Of a DNA stretch of 64,000 nt, positions 54,793-63,713 are shown in pieces; position 1 is the first letter of the stretch, and each line of letters starts with the position of its first letter. A program made the position numbers and the translations under genes. The notes under the pieces are model-generated. The model had not been told where the DNA came from. It ran no database searches and saw only the letters and a program-made list of their open reading frames with translations. Source of the stretch: an uncultured Collinsella sp. (GTDB taxonomy: Bacteria > Actinomycetota > Coriobacteriia > Coriobacteriales > Coriobacteriaceae); the NCBI GenBank assembly GCA_900541235.1, contig UQIW01000012.1, positions 12,457 to 76,456 of the forward strand, read 5' to 3'.

Positions 54793-54926
54793 GGAGCCCC
54801 GGGGAGGGCAAATATATAAGGTCGATCGCGAGTTCCGCACGAGCCGGAGAGCACTTAATGTGCTCTCCGTGCGAGTCAGGACTGTCCGAGCAGGCGACCT
54901 TATATATTTGCCCTCCCCGGGGCTCC
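54793..54926 (-). repeat. Nested inverted-repeat element behind the DUF711 gene (GGGAGCCCCGG family, copy 2)
   Basis: Outer arms 54793-54824 and 54895-54926 are perfect reverse complements over 32 bp. GGAGAGCAC-TTAAT-GTGCTCTCC (54846-54868) is the apical hairpin. Read on the minus strand, ACAGTCCTG, the ATTAA loop and TGCGGAACTC occur in the same order as in the copy behind gatB, while every stem has different sequence. The element begins 17 nt after the DUF711 stop, in the sense direction. Confidence 0.85.
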
Positions 54927-54943
54927 TCGCCAGTCCCCCTCAG

Positions 54944-56308
54944 CTAGTTCTTCAGCGAGTTCAGCGGCGCCGGGAAGCGTCCGCCACGGTGGGCAAGCAC
55001 GGTGCCGGCGTTGGGGTTCACCGGCATGATGGGCGCACGGCCAAACAGGCCGCCGTACTCGACGCAGTCGCCCACGCCCTTGCCGATGGCGGGAATCACG
55101 CGGACGGCCGTGGTCTTGTTGTTGATGACGCCGATGGCCATCTCGTCGGCGATGATGCCGGCGACGGTCTCGACCGGGGTGTCGCCGGGGATGGCGATCA
55201 TGTCCAGGCCAACGGAGCACACGCAGGTCATGGCCTCGAGCTTCTCGAGCGAAAGCGCACCGGCCTCGACGGCGGCGATCATGCCGGCATCCTCGGACAC
55301 GGGGATAAAGGCGCCGGAGAGACCGCCCACGCTGGAGCTGGCCATGACGCCGCCCTTCTTGACGGCATCGTTGAGCATGGCGAGCGCGCAGGTCGTGCCG
55401 GGGCCACCGCAGGTGCCCACGCCGATGATCTCGAGGATGCGGGCAACGGAGTCGCCGATGGCAGGCGTGGGAGCCAGCGACAGGTCGACAATGCCTTTCT
55501 CGACACCCAGACGGCGGGCTGCCTCACGGCTCATGAGCTCGCCGGCGCGGGTGATCTTAAAGGCGGTCTGCTTAATCTTTTCGGCGACTTCCATCATCGA
55601 TGCGGAATCGGGCAGCGTCTCCAGGGCTGCGGCCATAACGCCGGGGCCCGAAACGCCTACGTTGATGACGGCGTCGGCCTCGCCACCGCCGTGGACGGCG
55701 CCCGCCATAAACGGGGAGTCCTCGACCATGTTGGCAAAGCAGACAAACTTGGAGGCGCCGACGGAGTCCTGGTCGGCCGTGAGCTTGGCGGCATCGATGA
55801 TGGTCTGGGCGGCCATGAGCACGGCATCCATGTTGATACCGGCGCGCAGACTGGCGACGTTGACGCTGGAGCAGACGCGGCTCGTGGTAGCGAGCGCCTG
55901 GGGGATGGACTGGATGACGCGGCGGTCGGCGTCGCCGATGCCCTTCTGGACGAGTGCGGAGAAGCCGCCCAGGTAATCGATGCCGAGCGTCTCGGCCGCG
56001 CGGTCGAGGGCATGCGCCATGGGGGTGAGGTCCTCATCCTTGCAGCACGCGGCGATCTGCGCCACCGGGGTGACGGAAACGCGCTTGTTGACGATGGGGA
56101 TACCGTACTCGCGCTCGAGGTTCTCGGCGGTCTCGACCAGATGCTCAGCCGTGTGCGTCACGTGGTCGTAGATTTTCGTGCACATGCGGTCGAGGTTCTC
56201 GTCGCCGCAACCCATGAGCGAAACACCCATGGTGATGGTCCTGATGTCGAGGTTCTGCTCCTCAACCATGCCGCGGGTTTCCGCGATTTCTGCGGGCGTG
56301 ATCGCCAT
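54944..56308 (-). CDS. PFL/DUF711 (UPF0210) family protein
   Basis: 454 residues, the normal family length. Conserved segments: ETRGMVEEQNLDIRTITMG, VNKRVSVTPVAQIAA, GINMDAVLMAAQTII, FMAGAVHGGGEADAVINVG, a cysteine-containing GVGTCGGPGTTCALAMLNDA, and CSVGLDMIAIPGDTP. Structures of this family resemble pyruvate formate-lyase-like barrels, but the biochemical role is not established. ATG 56308 with AGGAGCGCAAGG. It follows the met genes after a terminator, so it is probably separately transcribed; a small ACT-domain gene often precedes this gene in other genomes but is absent here. Confidence 0.93.
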   Translation of the reverse strand: MAITPAEIAETRGMVEEQNLDIRTITMGVSLMGCGDENLDRMCTKIYDHVTHTAEHLVETAENLEREYGIPIVNKRVSVTPVAQIAACCKDEDLTPMAHALDRAAETLGIDYLGGFSALVQKGIGDADRRVIQSIPQALATTSRVCSSVNVASLRAGINMDAVLMAAQTIIDAAKLTADQDSVGASKFVCFANMVEDSPFMAGAVHGGGEADAVINVGVSGPGVMAAALETLPDSASMMEVAEKIKQTAFKITRAGELMSREAARRLGVEKGIVDLSLAPTPAIGDSVARILEIIGVGTCGGPGTTCALAMLNDAVKKGGVMASSSVGGLSGAFIPVSEDAGMIAAVEAGALSLEKLEAMTCVCSVGLDMIAIPGDTPVETVAGIIADEMAIGVINNKTTAVRVIPAIGKGVGDCVEYGGLFGRAPIMPVNPNAGTVLAHRGGRFPAPLNSLKN

Positions 56309-56353
56309 CCTTGCGCTCCTATCTGCCAAAACGAGCATAGTCTTATCTATTCT

Positions 56354-56391
56354 AACGTGCCGCACGTGCCAAGTGGCGCATGCGGCACGTT
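56354..56391 (-). terminator. Hairpin after metH
   Basis: AACGTGCCGCA and TGCGGCACGTT form a perfect 11-bp stem between metH and the DUF711 gene. Confidence 0.75.
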
Positions 56392-56416
56392 TTGGTGCTC
56401 GGTTGTTTCCGTTGTG

Positions 56417-58975
56417 TTACTGCCCAAAGACCTCTTCGGCGATACGGGCGCTTTCGGCGGCGTCCTTGGCGTAGTAGTCAGCGCCGATCTGCTTGGCGTA
56501 TTCGGGGGTGAGCACGGCGCCGCCCACGATGATCTTGACGCCCGGCACCTCGGCATGAAGCAGCTTGATGGTCTCCTCCATGGCGACGACCGTGGTAGTC
56601 ATAAGCGCCGAGAGGCCGACGAGTTTGATATCGCGCTCCTTGACGGTCTTGAGTACCTCCTGCGGATCGACGTCGCGGCCCAGGTCAAAGACGGTGTAGC
56701 CGTAGTTATCAAGCAGCATCTTGACGATGTTCTTACCGATGTCGTGGATATCGCCCTTGACGGTGGCCACGCAGATCTTGCCCTTGTCGGCGATCTCACC
56801 GGCGGGCATCAGCCGCTTGATGGTGTCGAAGCCCACGCGTGCGGCCTCGGCCGAGGCCATGAGCTGCGGCAGGAAGAACTTGCCCTGGTCAAAGAGGACG
56901 CCAACCTCGTCGAGGGCGGGGATAAAGTGGTTGTTGATAAGATCCATAGCGTCGTGGTCGGCCAGCAGGCGCTCAGTCTCGGTCGCGATCTCGCCCTTAC
57001 GGCCCGAGACGACCATGCGACGAATTGGGTCGTCGTTGCCGTCGGTGCCGGCGGTGCCAGCAGCGGACACGGTGTCGGTCGATGCGGCCTGAGCTGCTGC
57101 CGGGTTTGCGGCGATCTTGTACGGATCGGTCCAGCCGGCGTAGCGCTCGATGTATCCGGTCGAGCCCTCGTCCTCAACGCTCAGGACGCGATAGCTGTAG
57201 ACGGTATCCATAAAGCGCTTGGAGCCCGGGTTCATGATGGGGGCGTCCAGGCCCGCGCCGAAGGCGGCGGCCAAAAAGACCGAACCCAGCAGCGGGCGGG
57301 CAGGCAGGCCAAAGCTGATGTTCGACACGCCGAGCGCGCATTTGACGCCCAGACGCTCCTTGCACAGGGACATGGCGCGTAGGATCTGCTCAGCCTGGCG
57401 TTGATTAGTCGAGGCGGTCATGACCAGGCAGTCGATGAGGATGCGGTCCGGGCCGATGCCGTAGCGGGCAGCCTCGGCCACGATGCGCTCGGCGATGGCG
57501 AAGCGGGCCTCGGCGGTATCGGGGATGCCGCCTTCGTCGAGCGTGAGGCCGACGACGTTGGTGCCGTAGTGGGCGACCAGCGGGAAGATCTCGTCCATGA
57601 TCTGCTGTTTGCCATTGACCGAGTTGATGATGGGCTTGCCGGCGTAGCGGCGCACGGCTGCCTCGACGGCTGCGGGGTCGGTGGAGTCGATCTGCAACGG
57701 CAGCAGCGTGGAGCCCTGGAGCTGCTCGGTCGCCTGTTGGATGATCTTGACCTCGTCGATCTCGGGCAGGCCCACGTTGACGTCCAGGATGTCGGCGCCC
57801 TGTTCCTGCTGGCTGATGCCCTGGCTCACGACGTAGTCTAGGTCGCCGTCGCGCAGGGCCTGCTGCAGGCGCTTTTTGCCGGTGGGATTGATGCGCTCGC
57901 CGATGACGGCGATCTTGTGGCCGTCGCAGGGAAGGTCCACGACCGTCTGGGCGCTCGTGACCGACATGCTAGGCTTGCGGTGGCGCGGGCTGGGCGTGTG
58001 GTTGTCGATAAGCGTGCGCAGGGCGGCCATGTGCGCCGGCGTGGTTCCGCAGCAGCCGCCCACAACGCTCACGCCGTCCTCGATCATGCCGGCGACGGCC
58101 TTGGCGTATTCGGAGGCCTGGATGTCAAAGACGGTGTTGCCGTCGTCGTCCACGTGGGGGAGTCCTGCATTGGCCTGCACCATAACGGGTTTGTCGGTAA
58201 CGGTGAGCATGCGTGCGGCGAGCCCTCGGAGCTCGGCCGGTCCCTGGCTGCAGTTGATACCCAGGACGTCAGCGCCGATAGCGTCGAGCGTGATGGCGGC
58301 GACCTCGGGGCTCGTTCCCAAGAAGGTGCGGCCGTCCTCCTCAAAGGTCATGGTGGCAAAGACGGGCAGGTCGGAGTTCTCGCGGCAGGCGAGGACGGCC
58401 GCCTTGATCTCGGCAAGGTCGGTCATGGTCTCGATAATAAAGAGGTCCACGCCCGCGGCGACGCCCGCGCGCACCTCCTCGGCAAAGAGGTCATAGGCCT
58501 CGTCGAAGCTGAGGGTGCCCAAGGGGCGAAGCAGCGCGCCGATGGGGCCGATGTCGCCGGCGACGTAGCGGGCGCCGGCCTCGCGGGCGCAGGTGACGGC
58601 CGCGGCAAAGACGTCTGCTACGGTGGCGGCACCGTCGAGCTTGTGGGCGTTGGCGCCGAAGGTGTTGGCGGTGATCACGTCGCAGCCGGCCTCGACGTAC
58701 TGACGCTGAATATCGGTAATGACCTGGGGCTCCTCAAAGTTGAGCAGCTCGGGCAGGGCGCCTGCCTTCATGCCGGCGGCCTGCAACATGGTGCCCATGC
58801 CGCCGTCGAACAGCAGGTGTCCCGTGCCCTCGATGGCCGCACGCAGGCGATCGTCCTTAATGCGCAGATCGTCGATCGTGTGCGTCTTGTACGTGGCACC
58901 GTTGCGACGTGCGGCATCAACGGGTGCCGCCAATGCAGTGCCGTCAGAATCATGAGTGATAAGCGGAGTAAACAT
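56417..58975 (-). CDS. metH: Cobalamin-dependent methionine synthase, form without activation domain
   Basis: Transfers a methyl group from methyltetrahydrofolate to homocysteine via B12; 852 residues. Order: homocysteine domain with the zinc motif VVGGCCGTTPAHM (about residue 300), pterin-binding barrel (IAVIGERINPTGKK ... GADILDVNVGLPEID), an Ala-rich linker, then B12 cap and binding domains with VKGDIHDIGKNIVKMLL carrying the cobalt-ligand His. It ends after the B12 domain, so reactivation must come from another protein, probably the adjacent gene. ATG 58975 has TTAGGAG; 9 nt after that gene. Confidence 0.96.
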   Translation of the reverse strand: MFTPLITHDSDGTALAAPVDAARRNGATYKTHTIDDLRIKDDRLRAAIEGTGHLLFDGGMGTMLQAAGMKAGALPELLNFEEPQVITDIQRQYVEAGCDVITANTFGANAHKLDGAATVADVFAAAVTCAREAGARYVAGDIGPIGALLRPLGTLSFDEAYDLFAEEVRAGVAAGVDLFIIETMTDLAEIKAAVLACRENSDLPVFATMTFEEDGRTFLGTSPEVAAITLDAIGADVLGINCSQGPAELRGLAARMLTVTDKPVMVQANAGLPHVDDDGNTVFDIQASEYAKAVAGMIEDGVSVVGGCCGTTPAHMAALRTLIDNHTPSPRHRKPSMSVTSAQTVVDLPCDGHKIAVIGERINPTGKKRLQQALRDGDLDYVVSQGISQQEQGADILDVNVGLPEIDEVKIIQQATEQLQGSTLLPLQIDSTDPAAVEAAVRRYAGKPIINSVNGKQQIMDEIFPLVAHYGTNVVGLTLDEGGIPDTAEARFAIAERIVAEAARYGIGPDRILIDCLVMTASTNQRQAEQILRAMSLCKERLGVKCALGVSNISFGLPARPLLGSVFLAAAFGAGLDAPIMNPGSKRFMDTVYSYRVLSVEDEGSTGYIERYAGWTDPYKIAANPAAAQAASTDTVSAAGTAGTDGNDDPIRRMVVSGRKGEIATETERLLADHDAMDLINNHFIPALDEVGVLFDQGKFFLPQLMASAEAARVGFDTIKRLMPAGEIADKGKICVATVKGDIHDIGKNIVKMLLDNYGYTVFDLGRDVDPQEVLKTVKERDIKLVGLSALMTTTVVAMEETIKLLHAEVPGVKIIVGGAVLTPEYAKQIGADYYAKDAAESARIAEEVFGQ

Positions 58976-58984
58976 CGAGGGCTC

Positions 58985-59773
58985 CTAATGGCTGGAATAG
59001 CAGGTGGTGTGGGCGGCGCGGAAGCGGCAGTGCTCGCGCATGCGGCAGATATTGCAGGTGGGGCGGCTTTGGGCGTCGTGGACTTCGTCGTCAAACAGAC
59101 CGATCACCGCGGTCACGCTTTTGGTGGGCATGAGCAGGCTGGTGGGCGTGACGGTAAGCCCGATGAGCCGCGTGGCGTTGAGCGCATTGACGATCGAGCG
59201 CTGGGCCGAGAGCGGGCAGTCGCCGTAGCCGGGACTAAAGCGCCAGTTGCCGGCGAGTCCGTGTGCGGCGGCGTCCGTCTTGACCTGCTGGTCCATTTGC
59301 TCGACGGCGGCTTCCACGTAAGCGGAGCACGCGGCGTCGAGCACGGCGCCCTCCAGGGGATGTTGGGCTCCCGTGGTGCGCAGGCGACGCTCGGCGTCCA
59401 TGCCGAGGGTGCATGCCATGAGCGCGGCAAAGCAGGCATCTTTGAGATGCCGATAGATATCGCGACCTCGCAGCTCAACGTTGGTGCCGACCAAGCGAAT
59501 GCAAGGCTCACTTTGTTCGTCCACGCCCGTGGCATCGACGGCAAACACGCGGCGCACGCCACGAGGCTCAATGTCCAGTTCCAGACGCTCGACCACAAGC
59601 TCAATACGTCGTGACAGCTCGGGCTCAATCTGCTGGCCGCCGTAACCCAGATACCGCAGCATCTCGGCACGGTCGACACGGGGATGGTACGCAGCATCGA
59701 CACGGTAAAGCGCCGGCGACGCAAGGTCGGCCGGCACTTCGACAGCGGTTGTATCGATGTGCGGTTTTTCCAT
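58985..59773 (-). CDS. MetH reactivation-domain-like protein (stand-alone)
   Basis: A 262-residue protein resembling the SAM-binding activation domain of MetH. YGDCPLSAQRSIVNALNATR matches the reductive-activation core, and LIGLTVTPTSLLMPTKSVTAVIG its C-terminal strand. The end has a Cys cluster (CNICRMREHCRFRAAHTTC) that could hold a metal or Fe-S centre and may pass electrons to B12. ATG 59773 overlaps the metF stop (TAATG) and metH follows after 9 nt, so the three genes form one operon. The role in reviving oxidised cobalamin is inferred from context. Confidence 0.85.
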   Translation of the reverse strand: MEKPHIDTTAVEVPADLASPALYRVDAAYHPRVDRAEMLRYLGYGGQQIEPELSRRIELVVERLELDIEPRGVRRVFAVDATGVDEQSEPCIRLVGTNVELRGRDIYRHLKDACFAALMACTLGMDAERRLRTTGAQHPLEGAVLDAACSAYVEAAVEQMDQQVKTDAAAHGLAGNWRFSPGYGDCPLSAQRSIVNALNATRLIGLTVTPTSLLMPTKSVTAVIGLFDDEVHDAQSRPTCNICRMREHCRFRAAHTTCYSSH

Positions 59774-60645
59774 TACCCCAGGCGCTCCATAATGGTCGCG
59801 GCGATCGCAGGACGGTTCATAGTGTACAGGTGCAGGCCGTCGGCGCCGTGCTCCTTGAGGTCGCAAAGCTGGCGGGCGGCATAATCTACACCGGCTGCCT
59901 GCAGGCTCTCGGGGTCATTCTCGTACTTGGCGAGAATCTTGATGACGGGGGAGGGCAGCGACGCGCCGCACATAAAGACCATGCGGCTGATCTGCGACTT
60001 GCCCATAAACGGCATGATGCCCGCGGTAATGGGCACGGTGATGCCGGCCTTGTCGGCAAGCTCGCGAAAACGGTAGAAGCACTCGTTATCAAAGAAGAGC
60101 TGCGTCACAAAGAAGCTCGCGCCGGCGTCCTGCTTTTGCTTGAGGTGTTCGACCGAGAGGTTGAGATCCTCACAGGCAATGTGGCCCTCGGGGTAGGCTG
60201 CGGCGCCCACGCAAAAGCCGGCGTCGACGAGCTCGGGGATGAGGTCACGGGCGTAGGCGTAGTCGGAGGCAGGCTTGTCGTCCTCAGTCGCGCCAGCGGG
60301 AAGATCACCACGCAGGGCCAGGATGTTTTCAACCCCGGCGGCGCGATACTCGTCGATCTTGGCGGCGATATCGGCATGCGAGCGGCCCACGCAGGTAAGG
60401 TGTGCCACCGAGGGCGTGTCGAATTCGCTCGAAATCATATGCGCGATGGGGGCGGTGGTGGCACCGTTGCCCGAGCCGCCGGCCGAGCAGGTGACCGAGA
60501 CAAAGCTCGGCGAAAGCTTGCACAGATTGCCTGCCACTTCGCGAGCCGTGTCGAGGGTCAGCTCGCCCTTGGGCGGGAACATCTCAAACGAAACGGGCGC
60601 GGTGCCCTGGGATGCTGCCTGCTTAAAAACCTCGTCGACGCGCAT
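59773..60645 (-). CDS. metF: Methylenetetrahydrofolate reductase
   Basis: Supplies methyl-THF to MetH; 290 residues, a FAD-dependent barrel. Family segments: VSFEMFPPKGELTLDTAREV, VSVTCSAGGSG, HLTCVGRSHADI, NILALRGDLP, FFVTQLFFDNECFYRFRELA and GIMPFMGKSQISRM. ATG 60645 has GAGGAG at good spacing. First gene of the metF - activation protein - metH operon. I searched the upstream 70 nt for a SAM riboswitch and saw none; a short hairpin (CCACCGTG/CAGTGGTG) is present. Confidence 0.95.
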   Translation of the reverse strand: MRVDEVFKQAASQGTAPVSFEMFPPKGELTLDTAREVAGNLCKLSPSFVSVTCSAGGSGNGATTAPIAHMISSEFDTPSVAHLTCVGRSHADIAAKIDEYRAAGVENILALRGDLPAGATEDDKPASDYAYARDLIPELVDAGFCVGAAAYPEGHIACEDLNLSVEHLKQKQDAGASFFVTQLFFDNECFYRFRELADKAGITVPITAGIMPFMGKSQISRMVFMCGASLPSPVIKILAKYENDPESLQAAGVDYAARQLCDLKEHGADGLHLYTMNRPAIAATIMERLG

Positions 60646-60809
60646 ATTGTGCTCCTCTAGATACGTAATAGTGTGATGTGTTGTAAGGATTCTACAGCAC
60701 CACTGTGTCACGGTGGAGTTTCACTCGTTATTCGGGGATACCAATCAAAGATGCCTTGCTATCGGCTTTCTCTATAACAGAGCGGCTAATCTAGGCACGG
60801 ACTATAAAG

Positions 60810-60835
60810 ACTGGTATCTGATGCAAAATACCAGT
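60810..60835. repeat. Hairpin in the metF / GSIII intergenic region
   Basis: ACTGGTAT-n10-ATACCAGT. The divergent region 60646-61071 (426 bp) otherwise holds the GlnR-like sites at 60956-60992 and a CGAGTC/GACTCG hairpin near 60997-61016. Confidence 0.5.
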
Positions 60836-60955
60836 TAATAGAGCTCCATCCCAAATTGACTACCCTTAAACCATGGGGAGAGGTCTGCAATTTATGCAGT
60901 TGATTGGCTGTTGAGGGTGGCAACGCCGCCTCGATAGGGTAACCTCATTGATTGG

Positions 60956-60992
60956 TTTCGCGACAGCAACATAACGGTAATGTCGCGGAAAC
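60956..60992. promoter_or_regulatory. Mirrored pair of GlnR-box-like sites before GSIII
   Basis: GTTTC-n6-GCAAC (60956-60971) and GTAAT-n6-GAAAC (60977-60992) each match GTnAC-n6-GAAAC with one deviation, in opposite orientation, centre to centre 21 bp (two helical turns). The pair lies ~80 bp before the GSIII start and also forms a hairpin (TTTCGCGACA/TGTCGCGGAAA). Confidence 0.5.
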
Positions 60993-61071
60993 ACGGCGAG
61001 TCTAAGCTATGACTCGTTCGTTAGTAATCAACACCGCTTCTCACGCGGTGCCGATACGAAGGGAGTTCCGT

Positions 61072-63159
61072 ATGGCCGAACTTACTGACCGCTTCGGGAC
61101 CATGGTGTTCTCTGAGGAAGTCATGAAGGACTACCTCCCCAAGGACATTTGGAAGCGCCTTGCTGCAACCCTCGAGGGCGGTGAGCCGCTCGACCTGGAT
61201 GTGGCCAACGCCGTTGCCCATGCCATGAAGGTCTGGGCCATCTCCAAGGGTGCGACGCACTATGCGCACTGGTTCCAGCCGCTTTCGGGCATTACTTCCG
61301 AGAAGCACGACAGCTTCCTGGAGCCCAACCACGACGGCACCGCCATTACCAAGTTTACGGGCAAGAACCTCATCCAGGGCGAGCCCGATGCCTCGAGCTT
61401 CCCCAACGGCGGCCTGCGTGCTACCTTCGAGGCCCGTGGCTACACCGCCTGGGATCCCACCAGCCCCGCCTTTATCAAGGACGATGTCCTGTGCATCCCC
61501 ACGGCTTTCTGCTCCTACACGGGCGAGGCCCTGGACAAGAAGACCCCGCTGCTGCGTTCCATGACCGCGCTCTCGCGTGAGTCCAAGCGCGTTTTGGCGC
61601 TGTTCGGTAAGACCCCCAAGAAGGTCGTTCCTTCCGTGGGCGACGAGCAGGAGTACTTCCTGATCAAGAAGGACGCCTACCGCAAGCGCAAGGACCTGGT
61701 CATTACCGGCCGCACCCTCTTTGGTGCTGCTCCATGCAAGGGTCAGGAGCTCGAGGAGCACTACTTTGGCGCTATCCGCCCCACCGTCTCGGCCTACATG
61801 AAGGACTTGGACGATGAGCTGTGGGCGCTCGGCATTCCCGCCAAGACCAAGCACAACGAGGTTGCTCCCTGCCAGCATGAGCTCGCCCCCGTCTATGGCG
61901 AAGTCAACGAGGCCATCGACCAGAACCTGGTCATGATGGAGAAAATGAAGCTCATCGCCTCCCGCCACGACTTGGTTTGCCTGCTGCACGAGAAACCCTT
62001 CGAGGGCATCAACGGTTCGGGCAAGCACAACAACTGGTCGCTTGGCACCGAGTCCGAGAATCTGCTCGATCCGGGCGACACCCCGCTCGACAACCTGCAG
62101 TTCATCGTCTTCCTCACCGCGGTGATCGAGGCCGTCGATAACTATCAGGAGCTCCTGCGTGCCTCCGTTGCCTCGGCCGGCAACGACCATCGTCTGGGCG
62201 CCAACGAGGCTCCTCCGGCGATTATGTCCATCTTCCTGGGCGACCAGCTTACCGAGGTCGTCGAGAAGATCATCGATGGCAAGGCTTCCGTCCATGCCAC
62301 GCGCGGCGTGCTCGACCTGGGCGCCGATACCCTGCCCAAGCTGATGCAGGACAACACCGACCGCAACCGCACCTCCCCGTTTGCCTTCACCGGCAACAAG
62401 TTCGAGTTCCGTGCCTGCGGCTCCGAACAGAACGTCTCCGACTCCAACCTGGTGCTCGATGCCGCCGTGGCCAAGTCGCTCAAGTCCTTCGCCGACGCGC
62501 TTGAGGGTACGCCCGAGGATGAGTTCCAGGATGCCGCGCTCGAGTACTGCAAGAAGGTGTTGACCGATCACCAGCGCATCCTGTTCTCCGGCGACGGTTA
62601 CTCCGACGAGTGGCCCATTGAGGCCGAGAAGCGCGGCCTTGCCAACAACAAGACCACGGCCGATGCCCTGCCCGCCTTTGTTTCCGATAAGGCTATCGCG
62701 CTCTTCGAGGAGACGGGTGTCCTGACCAAGGCCGAGGCTCAGTGCCGCTACGACTGCAAGCTCGAGAAGTACAACAAGCTCATGAACATCGAGGCTACCA
62801 CGATGGTTCGCGAGGCGCGTCGTACCTATCGCCCGGTCATTACCGCCTATGCCACCAAGGTCGCTAAGGGCCTTGAGACTATTCGCGCCGCCGGCGCCGA
62901 GGCCGCCATGCAGTGCGAGCAGAATACGCTCAACAAGCTCTGCAACGGTATCACTGCCATCAACGACTCCATTAAGGCGCTCGACGCCGTGCATCAGAAG
63001 GCCGAGGCCCTCGATGGCCAGGAGCAGGCCAATGTGTATGCACACGAGGTCGTTCCCGCTATGGATACGCTGCGCGCCGCCGTGGATGCCATGGAGGAGA
63101 TCGTGGCCGCCGACTACTGGCCGGTTCCGACCTACGACGACATTCTGTTCTATGTGTAG
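61072..63159 (+). CDS. glnN: Glutamine synthetase type III
   Basis: A 695-residue GSIII, much longer than GSI. Signatures: KGATHYAHWFQPLSGITSEKHDSF at the N-terminal catalytic region, PNGGLRATFEARGYT, VGDEQEYFLIKK (metal site), KHNEVAPCQHELAPVY, INGSGKHNNWSLGT and RFDP-like TSPFAFTGNKFEFRACGS. The C-terminal helical extension (~500-690) is family-typical. ATG 61072 has GAAGGGAG; an earlier in-frame ATG at 61009 lacks one. It complements the GSI at 13.8 kb; both carry GlnR-box-like sequences upstream. Terminator at 63190. Confidence 0.96.
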   Translation: MAELTDRFGTMVFSEEVMKDYLPKDIWKRLAATLEGGEPLDLDVANAVAHAMKVWAISKGATHYAHWFQPLSGITSEKHDSFLEPNHDGTAITKFTGKNLIQGEPDASSFPNGGLRATFEARGYTAWDPTSPAFIKDDVLCIPTAFCSYTGEALDKKTPLLRSMTALSRESKRVLALFGKTPKKVVPSVGDEQEYFLIKKDAYRKRKDLVITGRTLFGAAPCKGQELEEHYFGAIRPTVSAYMKDLDDELWALGIPAKTKHNEVAPCQHELAPVYGEVNEAIDQNLVMMEKMKLIASRHDLVCLLHEKPFEGINGSGKHNNWSLGTESENLLDPGDTPLDNLQFIVFLTAVIEAVDNYQELLRASVASAGNDHRLGANEAPPAIMSIFLGDQLTEVVEKIIDGKASVHATRGVLDLGADTLPKLMQDNTDRNRTSPFAFTGNKFEFRACGSEQNVSDSNLVLDAAVAKSLKSFADALEGTPEDEFQDAALEYCKKVLTDHQRILFSGDGYSDEWPIEAEKRGLANNKTTADALPAFVSDKAIALFEETGVLTKAEAQCRYDCKLEKYNKLMNIEATTMVREARRTYRPVITAYATKVAKGLETIRAAGAEAAMQCEQNTLNKLCNGITAINDSIKALDAVHQKAEALDGQEQANVYAHEVVPAMDTLRAAVDAMEEIVAADYWPVPTYDDILFYV

Positions 63160-63189
63160 AACGTAACTGACATATCGTCACGGTATTGA

Positions 63190-63226
63190 GCCGGGGTCCG
63201 CATCGCGCGGGCCCCGGTTTTTGTTT
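63190..63226 (+). terminator. Terminator of the GSIII gene
   Basis: CCGGGGTCCGC pairs with GCGCGGGCCCCGG (one bulge), followed by TTTTTGTTT. Confidence 0.85.
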
Positions 63227-63276
63227 GCGAAGGACGCTTTGAAGCCCGTTTTGCCGCCGATGTGCCTAGGTATAAA

Positions 63277-63505
63277 GGGCTATGGGCAAAAAACGTCAAA
63301 TATGAGTACTGTCACAAGTCCTGTAACATTATTTATTTGCAAAATATGTAGTGTTACGCAACATATGTCCAAGTACTTAGCCGATAAACGTCTGCAATTT
63401 TTCCGCCGTAGGACGCCCGACGGCTAAATCGCCTTCTGAAGGCATGAAATCGCTGTAACTAAAATGGTAACAGTACTCATATTTGCCATTTTTTGACCAC
63501 AGGCC
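63277..63505. repeat. 229-bp imperfect inverted-repeat element with CAAATATGAGTACTGT arms
   Basis: Arms 63277-63315 and 63466-63505 pair over ~39 bp with about six mismatches; CAAATATGAGTACTGT is identical. Inner stems GTAACA/TGTTAC and TTAGCCG/CGGCTAA suggest a branched structure. No ORF with a ribosome-binding site. MITE or structured RNA. Confidence 0.65.
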
Positions 63506-63524
63506 TTGCGATGATGCCGGGATT

Positions 63525-63596
63525 CGCACCCTGTCGGGTTCGAATCCCGGCATATCGGTAGCAAAAAGCCCGTCACCGCGGGGGTAACGGGCTTCT
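63525..63596 (+). repeat. 72-bp direct repeat with tRNA-like T-arm and terminator, copy 1
   Basis: Identical over 72 bp to 63714-63785. It contains GGGTTCGAATCCCGGC, a tRNA T-arm, and an AAGCCCGT/ACGGGCTT hairpin. The preceding ATGCCGGGATTCG (63514-63526) is the exact reverse complement of CGAATCCCGGCAT (63541-63553). No acceptor, D- or anticodon arm is present upstream. Confidence 0.85.
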
Positions 63597-63713
63597 AGTT
63601 TCAAATGGTGCCCCCAGCGGGATGTCCGCGTGCGGCTGGCGCCGCCCGCTTCCGCTGCGTCGCTCCGCTCCTTGCGTGCTGCGCTGGAAAACGCTTGCGC
63701 GTTTCCTCAGCTC

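Noticed and set aside
54788..57382. 864-codon plus-strand open frame opposite the DUF711 and metH genes
   Set aside because: Shadow of the real minus-strand genes; it even starts inside a palindromic element. The same applies to long opposite frames at 30554-32311, 37950-39884, 57917-59614 and 61021-63045.
60646..60800. SAM or cobalamin riboswitch before metF
   Set aside because: None of the conserved core strings of those riboswitches are visible, and the leader is short.
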